Both the position numbers and the translations under genes were made by a program. Source: Hypomesus transpacificus (Eukaryota; Chordata; Actinopteri; Osmeriformes; Osmeridae). From it: a DNA stretch of 64,000 bases. Within the stretch, counting starts at the first letter, position 1. Each line of letters opens with the position of its first letter. The notes under the pieces were generated by a model that worked only from the letters and a program-made list of their open reading frames with translations, had not been told where the DNA came from and did no database searches. The DNA lies in assembly GCF_021917145.1 (NCBI RefSeq), contig NC_061060.1:12130366-12194365 (forward strand). Direction: 5' to 3'. This document shows positions 44,410 to 64,000 of this stretch, piece after piece.

Positions 44410-46421
44410 TCTACACACACACACACACACATTATAACATGCAACACACATACACATAAATTAAGTGGTGGTGCAGTGTGTTTTAACTTTGTGGATTCAG
44501 AGAAAAAATGTTCATCTGACAGTGTGTGTTGTTACATTGTGTCAATTAAATCACAGTCAATCATCAAGGACAACCCAGTGCAGCAACTACCTGTATGGTA
44601 GGCATGGCAACATTTATTTTGCTAAAGAGAGGAGACAGAGAGCGAGAGAAGAGGGAAAGCATTTCCATTTCCCGATACCAGTGCTGCTGAAAGTTACCGT
44701 TTGCGTGTATAGTTCAAGAGATTTTTGGCACCAACCTGATCGACGATGACCTTTCGTTGAGAAACTTGGCTGCTTTCTGTTTCTGCTTGTTGAATGTTTG
44801 TTGCGTGTCTGTCCACCGTTCTTGTCTGTCTGCCTGCCTGTTTGCCCTTCTGCCTGTCTTATCTACCTGTGAGTCCACGTTCCTGTCTTTCTGCCTGTCA
44901 GTCTATCTGCCTGTGGGTCTGTCTAGGACAACAGGATGTCTGTAGGAAAACGAGGGATGAGCGTCGAGAGGAATAAAGGTGGAAAGATGAAAGAAGAAAA
45001 TGATGACATGCACCCCCCGCCCCTACACACACACACACACACGCTCGCACAATTCATGTGTGGCAACATCTCACCCCTCAATCTGCAAAGCTCAACTCCA
45101 GCCCCTCTGCCTTTCTCATCCCCATCTGGATGTGTGCGAGTGTGAGTGTGCGTGTGCGCGCGAGCCGATCCTTTGTACAAGTGGGCTCATTGTTATTCAG
45201 GAAGCTCGTTTGAAGTGGGCTGGCAGTGTTGGTGAAGTGGGTGATGTGGGTGGACTGTGTGCGTGAAATCGTATAAAAGTGTTTGTCTGTGTTGATTCAT
45301 GAGTTGGGACACTACATTTGATCTCCTGTCTAGGGGACCTACATCCACATCACCCACAGGCATGCACACACACATGATATACTTAACAGAAACAAGGTGA
45401 CTCAATACTAGGCACAGTTTTATTTCTCTTAAGCAGTTTGCCACTGACATCATTATACGTGCGACAGGTCCAGCATTTTGCCACATAGAGCGAGTCCACA
45501 TGTCTGCACTTGGTCTGACGCTATGTGGTCTGAGAGTGGACTGGTCCAGTGTCTCTCCCAGTAACAACATATATAGATCCTCATCACACCCTCACACACA
45601 ATATTTAAAGTTTCACTCATCCACTATAAGGAAACTCGCATAAAGGAATAAACAAAACTATTTGCATATCACGCTTAGTGTTTTTTTGATTGAGGATGAA
45701 TTTGACCCAATATTCAACAGTGTTCGGGACGTGTTTAATATTTTCCGACTGAGATGATAAAAAAAAGTATGTTTCAACTGAGATGATGGAATGTCAGCCG
45801 GATGGAGGTTCTTGGGTTGAATCTGCAGCAAGGCAACATCGTAAGTTCAGCGCCCTTTCCACGTTCTCTCTCCCTCCACCCTTCCACTTGCTCCCTCCCT
45901 CATCCTCCTTCTCTGCCCACTCTCCCTCTCAACGTTAATCACAGTGAGGTGAACAGAAGCACAAGCCAGCTCTCTAATCACCAGTGAACAAAAGCAAAGA
46001 TTACCAATCATGATGACGATGGCTTGACTCCACGTTCATTGGCAGATACATCATTATTCATAAATGCTGAATAGTTATTTGCTAACTGAGTTGTTAGTAG
46101 CTAACTGAGCTTTTCAGTGGCTGTTATTGACTTCTGGGTCATGTGACTGACTGGCGACCGCAGCACGCAGGTTGGGGTCCAGCCTGAGATTGGACTAACC
46201 TTCGCTGTCACCTCCCAACATTGACTAAATCAATGCTGCAACGTGATTGGCTGCTGGAATGGTTTCACCAGGCAGTCAAGTGACATCCAGAAAGGAAGGC
46301 GGTTGAACAATATTCAGAGTTGAGGCACAGGGATGCTGCTGAGAAAGAGAACAATGTGTGTGTGTGTGTGAAGTGTTGTGTGTGTGTGTGCCTGTGTGTG
46401 TCAGTGTGTGTGTGTGTTTGT
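44410..46421. other. Intergenic, cnga2 5' flank and plastin 3' UTR
   Basis: It is rich in GT/CA microsatellites (44412-44430, 45025-45045, 46355-46420). AATAAA on minus at 45418-45423 could end a plastin transcript with a UTR of about 1 kb. No other gene is recognised. Confidence 0.45.
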
Positions 46422-53000
<6,579 letters not shown>

Positions 53001-56000
53001 CTCTTTTCTTTAGATGCAACAGCCCTGCAGAGTGTGGAAAGCAGACATTTAACCGCCGGCCAGCTATCTCCTCTCATCTCAGAGAACAGCAGCATCTATG
53101 CATTTTGACCAAAAAAAATGTACTAAGAGCAAGCTCCGTCCTGCGAAACCTCCGCCGACCACACCCATCAGCAGCATAATTATACAGCACAACGTGGTAA
53201 ATGATTCTGGTAGCCTCAGGCTGTTGGCTGTGAAGAATCGGCACTGATCATATGATGGAAATTAATGTAGCGGGTCTTTATCACATGACTGATGTTACAA
53301 GTCAGGCAGTTCCGCACTCGGTGATGGATTGGTTAGGGGACCGCATGGTCCACATCAGACCGTACTGAACAGTAGGCCTACGTCATCGACCCTCAGCACA
53401 ACCCGTCCCGCAGCTGCAGCTAATACACAAAACGCCTCTACTAAATCACAGTAGAGCTTGTGATTGTGAGTCTCCGGTATATCTCAGTTCCCCCCAGGAA
53501 GCCCAAGGCGGTTCAGTTCAGAACACAACCTTGTAAATTCCCAGACAGCAGAAATATTAGGACAGAACACGGGAGACGAAACGGGCTAACTTCATTGTAT
53601 CAATTAGGTACATTTGTGCAAACACACGTTTTTAGACATTGCTTATTTAAAATTAAAAGCGTTTTCTAAGAGGACAGCTAATAAAAAAAAAAGCGAAAAA
53701 ACACTTTGTACACACAACCACAGAATAACGTCGACTGGAAAGTGCGCATATCGGTGTCATTGTTGTTAGATTACACATCGTTAGATAATCTGACGGGTTT
53801 TTTCTCTCCGATATCACACATTGATTTAGTCTATGTAGACGACCACACTCAAATCCAGAAAACAATTATGAATTGCCATTAATGTGGACTAATATTGCAG
53901 CGCGTTGTCACAGTCCTACCGAGCTCAAGTGGCGTGTACAGCAGAACATCCGTAGAGGAATTGTAGTATCCTGTGGACTTGATTCTGTAGTTCTCAGCCC
54001 CACCAGTGTCCTGGAGCCTCACATTCTCAATTCCTCCTCCTGCAGGATGACGCCCCGCCCCACCCCCCCCCCCCCCCCCTACTGTGCCCCGTCAGAAACT
54101 ACGGTTCTCCACCCGCAACCAGAGATGCACCTGGCATAACTTTACTGCTGATGCTAGACCTGGACCATATACCATAATCCTAAACCTAAAAACAAGCAGT
54201 AACTTTAACCTTACCTGAAGCTAACATTAACCCTGTGCATACCTGAATATAAGTGTCATGTCAATACACCTACCTGGAATAATTATAGTTGGTAGTGGTG
54301 GTGGTGAGTGGGGGGAGGCAGATGAAAACGTCTAGTGACAGAGTGGGCTGACTGTTGCATACCCACATTACACCCTCTCCCTCTCTTGAATGGCCACACC
54401 AACTCACAAACTTGAGATGATTCTGAACTTGCGGTAGATTCTGCTGCCTGTCCTCACATGTCTGTGCACCAGGCATTCCTCTCTCCTTCATACCTCAATG
54501 TGTCCATTCATGTCAAACAAGAAATACCTTTCCTTATATGATACGACAGCCCTCGTTATTTCACCAACATCCCATCCTGTCCTGTACAGGAACGGGTCTG
54601 TACAGGCAAACATAAAACGAGCTGATGTGTTTTTGTGAAATGTTGGGATCGGTGGGAATCGCTCTCTACAGCTGTGTCTTCACCCTGGGTTACAGCTAAG
54701 GAATGTGATCAGCTGGATGACCAAATCGTTTCAACAGAGTTGGCGGGTTGTCAAGAGTGGGTGTGTGTGTGTGTCCATTGTTGCAACCCGATAGGACAAG
54801 TTAAATGCATTAAACACATGGTCCTCTGACTCACACTGCCCTTCCTGTTTACCCCCTGTTTACCCCCCCAAACACTCAACCAGACTCAATATACTCACAC
54901 ATAAATGTTCATTTGTCAAAATCAACTGAATGCCTAAAACTCTTCTCTCTCTCACATACACACCATTATACAGGCTTACAGAAGTATGCTTGCCCAGGAG
55001 AAAGAGGAGTTTTCAAGCTTGGTAGTGTGGTGACCACTAGAGAAATACCCTGGATTGAAGCAATTCTACTCATATCAGGTCACATCAAAAGTGGACGGAA
55101 AGACCTGTTTCATGAATACAACTTAGACCTACCTCACTGAGCATCTCCCTAATCTTTTGAAGGATTTCACGGATGATCTAGCGTGTGTTATCACAGCTCT
55201 CTGTAACATACCTGGTACACTGACCCTTTCAGACACAAACTGAATTATGAAGTGTGTGTGTCTAGGGCTAGGGAGTGGTCTTTGTCCGTATCCCGGAGGA
55301 CACCCTCTCCCGAGGGAAACAACGCAGTCCCTCAGCCGGGACACACCTTTCCTCTCAGGCTGCATGGCCTTATATGGTAATACAGACAGCTCTTAGAGTG
55401 ATTGGCTGGGCTGGGTTCAGAGTGGGGAGTTCTGATTCTCCCCTGCCCATCCGCACACACCTGTTCAGGCAGATACACCACAAACAGGCCATTAACCTGT
55501 ATGACACACAGGAACACAAACACGCACACTCTTTCTACAATGATCTTCCTCCAGGTGATGTGGCCATGGACTGAATGGTAAACGCTTGTAAAGTAGCAGT
55601 CAGAACAAAGCCTAATGGCTAGTGCCTAATGGCATTATTCAACACATTTCTCTTTCACATTATCCACACTCTCAGGCAGTTCTGAACAAACATGACCTTA
55701 ACTCTGGAACCCTTATTTGTATCCGGGCTGTTTTAATAATACTAAATTTTATTTAAAAGGTGCCTTTCTCTAACCCACCTCTCTGCAACCCATTGCCACA
55801 CAATACTCATTTTAGAACCCTTCGCCACATCCTGACGTTTCTAGACCTCTTGTCTGCTCTTCTAAAGGCTATTTCTACCCCAACACAGCCCGGGAACTTT
55901 TCAATACAGTTTCATAACCCTTCTCCATACCTTAAGACAGCTCTAGAACCCCTCCCTCCACATCCATAACAAGCTGCTGTAGGATGAGCAGTATTTGGAG

Positions 56001-56719
56001 AATGCTGCCACCTGCTGGTGGCAGCTGGTAGTGTGAGGGATAATTGCAGCAGGGCCACAGAATCACAGAGGTGACGATCCACATCGGAGGTTGTTAAGGC
56101 ACTTTAATAACAGAACGCATCACCTGAGACACAGGCCTGATGTACAAGGAAATCCCATCCCGATAACGGTAGCATGTTGGTGCTGCAGACACTATCATAG
56201 CAATGACATGTGAGTGCTGATCTGGACACCGACAGAGCTTCGTGACATGGGACTGGGGGGTGTGTACTGAGTTGAAGTGAAGGGATGGAGGAGGTAGGGA
56301 GGGCGGGTGGGCCAGGGGGAGGGAGAGATTTACCGAGGTAGAACCCATCACAGTCCAGTAAAGCTTCTCCTCGCCTTCACGCCGCTGCCAAGTAGCTTGG
56401 AACAGCGAGTGTGAGTGGTGAGTCCACACCGCTGCCTGACAGAGCAACAGACCACATCATAAAGGCACACTGGCTGGACCCGACTGGTGGAAATGGCAAG
56501 TTTATAAAAAGGGGTTTAATGTCATGATGCAAAAAAAACAACAAAAAAAACTGGGAGCTACCAATTTGTGGGGTGAGAGAGACACGACTGTTTGAACATC
56601 AAGGCACTTCCTGATTGGACAAACTACTCCTCTGTGGTGGTTCTCCTTCAGCTCCTATTGGCCAAGGTCCTCCGGCTCCTATTGGCCGATGTCCTCCAGC
56701 TCCTATTGGCTGATGTCTC
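53001..56719. other. Intergenic, plastin 5' flank and magt1 3' UTR
   Basis: No gene is supported. There is a C homopolymer at about 54060-54080. On minus, ATTAAA (56103-56108) may be the magt1 polyadenylation signal. At 56640-56715 a 26-base motif with CTCCTATTGGC is repeated three times (CCAAT-like on the other strand), inside the likely magt1 3' UTR. Confidence 0.4.
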
Positions 56720-60144
<3,425 letters not shown>

Positions 60145-61395
60145 CCTACTGTACTTCTCTACTGACTGTCACTACTTCCCTGCTAAGCCTTGTCAGTTGC
60201 CTATTGGTGGATTTCCAGCCAATAGAGGTCAGTAAGTGGTAGTGTGGGTGATTAATGGGTGTCAAAAGAAGGCCCGGTAGAGGGCAGTATTGTTTAAGGG
60301 ACATTGTGTTGGTAACCGTAGACACACATCACACAAGGATAATGTGTTAATAACAAGAATCAATAACTAGCTCAACTTGAGAACAAAAATGACAGTTCGG
60401 GTCTGTTCCATGAAGTGAGTTTACCAAATAAGACAGGCTTATGTCAGTTACATTCCCTGACAATAGGCTTATTCGGTAAACTAGTTTTAAGGAACAGGCC
60501 CCTGGATAATCTGAAATAGTTTATTTTGGTAAAAGGGAATGTTAATGTATATTTAGGTCACTTCTCTTTGCTGTGAATCATAAATGGTGTTATGGTACCA
60601 CCTCGTGAAGACAACAGCACTTTCAATCTGAACTGCACACACCACACACATGCACAAACCCACACAATCACAAACACTAGTGTCTGACACAGCAATCTTC
60701 AAATGGTTTATTTGATATAACAGATCTAAATATCATACAAATAATTCATTAAAATCTTTGTACTATTTCACGTCCAGCAAAGCTTCACCAGATGCCGAGC
60801 ACAGCTAAACACATGACTGTCAAATCTACAACATCTCTAACAGAACAGGAGGTCACAGACACACAAACTATTCTCATTTAACATTCGAGGAGAAATAGGT
60901 AATTCTAAAGTAAACACTTTAAAGGGTTTTCATGTATAAAACTCTTAACATTTCTATTACTTTAACAGACACGTTTCTTTTTACGTAGACAAAACATATA
61001 TTTTCTAATTACAGAAACATTTCTCACCATTCCAGGAAAGTATCTCTACCAAACTTACATACTTTCTCACTCAAAAGCCTTCTGGGAATTAAGATGTTTC
61101 TGTCCAATGAATGGAGGTTTATATGTTAATTTCTTTTTATTCTGCAACAACTCTAATTTATATTTTATTATATTTTATAATATTTCAAATGATTGTGGTC
61201 ACCCTGGTAGATATTAAATCAGGATTTCACTGTTTTTTGTAACTAAATGTGCTTTAGGAAGAAACACAGTCAAACCCTGCTGGCATTATTTATTGTGTTT
61301 TGATGTAGGAAATTGCAACTACATATTTTCTGACATCTATTTGTAAGTTCTCAATGTCACTACTTCCCTATAGTAGGATGGGGGTCATAATAGGG
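60145..61395. other. Intergenic, magt1 5' flank
   Basis: No gene is recognised. The last few hundred bases may be the 3' UTR of the minus-strand Ig gene. Confidence 0.4.
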
Positions 61396-61553
61396 CCCTC
61401 TCTCTCCCTTTCTCCCTCCCTGTCTTTCTCTTTTTCTCTCTCTTTCTCTCTCTCCATCTCTCTTTTCTCCTCCCTGTCTCTTTTTCTCTCTCCCTCTCTC
61501 TCTATCTCGCTCTCTCTCGCTCTCTCTATCTCTCTCTCTTTTATGGTCTACAG
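61396..61553. repeat. CT-rich microsatellite
   Basis: A run of (CT)n with T and C interruptions, just before the stop of the minus-strand Ig frame. Confidence 0.85.
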
Positions 61554-61945
61554 TGAGTCCCGGTCTCTTCTCCAGCTCCTCAGAATGACAGTGACCACAG
61601 CACAGACGACAGCACAGCTCCCCACTGCATCTCTCACTGCATGGAACACAGAGCCAAGAGAGGGTTTCCCCTGATAGACTAAGTTAGTCTTGGCTAAAGA
61701 TTCACATACTAAAGTATCGTTGCCTCTGTCTGTGTATCTCAGGCACCAGTACTCGCCACTGTCTTCTTGGGAGAGGTTAGAAATTGTCAAAGACGTGAAA
61801 CTGAGAGAAACATTGTATCTCTGATCCCAGGTCTTCATTATGAGATTATCTGATTCCAGTATAATATGTTTATCGGTGTTTCTGACCCACACAACGTATC
61901 CATCCACTGAGTCTGGGTCACAGCTGAGACTGACCTCTGACCCCT
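61548..61945 (-). CDS. Ig-V plus transmembrane exon of an immune-type receptor (partial)
   Basis: A CAG acceptor at 61948-61946 opens a phase-1 exon: GSEVSLSCDP (B-strand Cys), VVWVRNTD (core Trp), SLTISNLSQEDSGEYWCLRY (F-strand Cys), then a short stalk and a helix (VGSCAVVCAVVTVI) ending RSWRRDRDSL-stop. Unlike the family 1 and 2 receptors it keeps the V-domain disulfide, so it belongs to another Ig group. The tail has no tyrosine motif. A possible first exon at about 62226-62205 (donor CCAG/GTAATTC) codes too short a leader, so the 5' end is unknown. It could be a pseudogene. Confidence 0.6.
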
Positions 61946-62496
61946 CTGAAAAGAACACAGTGAGAGAAGTCGACTCTGGGCAGACCAGCAGTCTATGGGA
62001 TATAGAGTGTTCATCTGCTCATCTATCATTTTGAGGTATCTTATATCGTGACAAGAATTGTCACGTGTAAACAAAGTGTTACGAGTTTCAGATGTCCATC
62101 TGTGGATTCAAATGTTTTGTTGTTGTTAACACAGTTATTCTTGAATGTTAGGAAATATCTTTAAGCTCATTAGTTGTTACAAACCAGCCAGGTTAGTAAT
62201 GAATTACCTGGAATGAAGGATGTTGTCATGACAAGACTACAGCCACCATGCTAGATAGTAGCTCATGCTGCACCAAGAAGATAAAATGGCTGATGGGTTG
62301 ATTTCACTCACCACACTCCTCTCAGCAAAAGATAATATACACAAGTTTACACAGAGACACAGATACAAACACGTGATACAAACACATGTCCCTATTTCAT
62401 TCCAGTTACATCTTCATTTGAATTGTACAGTCAAAATTGTAATTACAAACTATTGTAAATATTGGTACTATCAGGACTCAGGTGTTATTAGAGGTA

Positions 62497-62664
62497 CAAT
62501 TTTCAACCTATTTTTAAACGATTTGGTTTGTTATCAACGTCAGAGATGTAGTTATGCCACTGCATACTTCTATTCAATTTTTTTTAATAACATAATATTC
62601 ATAAGTATGCAGTGGTATAACTACATCTCTGACGTTAATAACAAACCAAATCGGTTGAAAATTG
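62497..62664. repeat. Long imperfect hairpin
   Basis: The arm 62497-62569 is the inverse of 62603-62664; both carry CAATTTTCAACC, CGATTTGGTTTGTTAT, AACGTCAGAGATGTAGTTAT and CCACTGCATACTT. The left arm has about 10 extra bases (TATTTTTAAA) after CAACC. The loop is about 33 bases, AT-rich. It may be a palindromic MITE. Confidence 0.85.
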
Positions 62665-62798
62665 AGCAAGTTATGGTTATTTAATAAGTACCAACCCAAT
62701 GTTATGGGTGAGCGAGTTCACTGTAGCAAGATGGCCGCCACGTGCGGACGTTCTAGACTCTGCCGTAAGACATCTAGTGTTTATATATATATATATCT

Positions 62799-63880
62799 AT
62801 GGGCCCAACACCAAGAGCTCCTTTGGCAACATCAGCCACTTCCCTGCCCTTTGAGAGGGTGGCGTTAGATATTGTAGGGCCCTTGCCTGTGGCCAACCAT
62901 GGCAACCAGTATAAACTGGTTCTGGCTGATTACTTTAAGAAGTGGGCCGACGCTTTTCACATGCCAAACCAGGAGGCGGGCACAGTCGCTAATTTACTTG
63001 GGAATTAGTTTATTTGGAAGTGTGGAGCACCACGATCCATTCATTCAGATCAAGGGACCAATTTTGAGTCAAAGCTTTTTCGGGAGGTCTGTGAGCTTCT
63101 TGAAATCCATAAGACACGTACTACCCCCTACCACCCCCAGTCTGATGGGTTGGTGGAGCGCCTAAACAGGACATTAACCACCATGTTGTCCAGTTTTGTG
63201 AATTCTAACCAGACTGACTGGGAGGCATTGTTACCCTTTCTCATGATCATGATGGCATACCGTGGTAGTGTACATGCCGGTACAAAACGAAACCCCCGTA
63301 TGAGTCAGTGTTTGGTCGGACATTACATTACCTGTGGACATCAATCCTGCTGAATGGGGGTGACGAATCTTATCCAGAAGTAGGAAATGATGTGTACCCT
63401 TTAAGAGAGCGGTTGCGCTCGGTTGGGTAGCATCCAAGACTCAAGTATCTCAGAAAGAATATCTGATCAATTGAAGGGGAGTAATGGGGAGAATGCTGTA
63501 CATTTTAATCGTCTTAAGCCCCGCTATGGTTGTGATTCTAGATTGGCTTCCGTCAAGCCCTAACCAGAGTTGTCAGTGTCCTGTCTCCAGTCTTGACCAG
63601 ACACACTCCAACTACCCTTGTTGTGGGGGCCGTGGGCTCAACGGCCTATGGTGGCCCATCAGCAGGGCCCTGAAGCCGTGCCCAGAGCCGCTGATGGACA
63701 CCAATCCCTGGGCCAGGCCCAAGAGAGAGCGGCGGCTGGGCTGGAGCCTGCTGGAGACCACCCTGTACTACCAGCTGACCAGGCAGTCCCACCATGTCCT
63801 CAGAGGCCTCAGAGGGCAAGGAGACTGCCTGCAAGCACGCTATCCACTTCAAAGGGGGGAGGGGGGGGCAGTGTGATAAA
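62799..63880 (+). mobile_element. 3' end of a Ty3/Gypsy retrotransposon, decayed
   Basis: Pieces of the pol integrase lie in different frames: ALDIVGPLP and YFKKWADAFHMPNQE (first catalytic Asp) at 62799-63008, ending at a stop; a region with the second Asp (HSDQG) near 63043; and VERLNRTLTTML (catalytic Glu) at 63150-63353. A C-terminal HFNRLKPRYG follows near 63510. At least two frame breaks and stops are present. A purine tract (63851-63868) then marks the LTR border. Gag and the rest of pol are absent. Confidence 0.8.
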
Positions 63881-64000
63881 TTGATTATGTCAGCCAAGTA
63901 AAAACAATTGGTACTTTTGATAAAGGACTGTGTGGATCGGAAATAGAGGAGGTCGAGTGTGGCCTGCGGTGAACAAGACGCTACGGGGTGAGACATAGAT
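63872..64000 (+). repeat. Start of the Gypsy 3' LTR
   Basis: After the purine-rich tract at 63851-63868 and CAG, the sequence begins TGTGATAAATTG, as an LTR would. It runs to the window end, so the length is unknown and no second LTR is available for comparison. Confidence 0.6.

Noticed and set aside
56005..56035. Possible CTCF site (CCACCTGCTGGTGGCAG)
   Set aside because: Spacing differs from the CTCF core by two bases; it reads as a short palindrome.
62265..62684. 139-codon frame on plus across the hairpin
   Set aside because: It is low-complexity, AT-rich, without homology, and is explained by the inverted repeat.

Overview
The window is nuclear genomic DNA of a teleost fish. Split genes with GT-AG introns, teleost transposons (Rex3, Rex1-like and L2 LINEs, tRNA-derived SINEs ending in the usual fish core, Harbinger, hAT MITEs, Tc1, Ty3/Gypsy) and vertebrate orthologues (fgl1, cnga2, plastin, magt1) all point there. 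I cannot name the species. All gene models were assembled by eye from splice sites and reading phase.

Left half (1-33.6 kb): an unstable, tandemly duplicated immune region. Its cassette is a short single-V CD2/SLAM-like receptor (family 1), then a second single-V receptor with an ITIM/ITSM tail (family 2), then fgl1. Family 1 has copies A (814-2129) and B (7637-8950) and a truncated copy C (20858-21688). Family 2 has a broken copy 1 (13881-19583), split by a Rex3 retrotransposon with an open 1,063-codon frame, and an intact copy 2 (29835-32440). An fgl1 remnant at about 20560-20850 is fused to copy C. Between the cassettes lie repeats and nested insertions, including a 3.9-kb composite element (25014-28874) with an 8-bp target duplication, a 15-bp minisatellite, a THAP fragment, a SINE and a nested element carrying the start of a RecQ-like helicase.

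Right half (33.6-60.2 kb): ordinary single-copy genes. fgl1 is on + (33634-35940). On the minus strand, head to tail, follow a calnexin/calmegin-family gene with no P-domain (36532-40178), cnga2 (41168-44409), a plastin, best read as pls3 (46422-53000), and magt1 (56720-60144). CNGA2, PLS3 and MAGT1 are all X-linked in human, so this looks like a conserved block.

Far right (61.5-64 kb): another Ig-V plus transmembrane exon on minus, a long imperfect hairpin, and the 3' end of a decayed Ty3/Gypsy element whose 3' LTR runs off the window.

Most striking: (1) the calmegin-like gene whose chaperone arm is absent from within a single exon; (2) a 33-bp tandem array in cnga2 that repeats a 3' splice site eight times, always in frame; (3) the duplicated receptor-receptor-fgl1 cassette; (4) the nested composite transposon.
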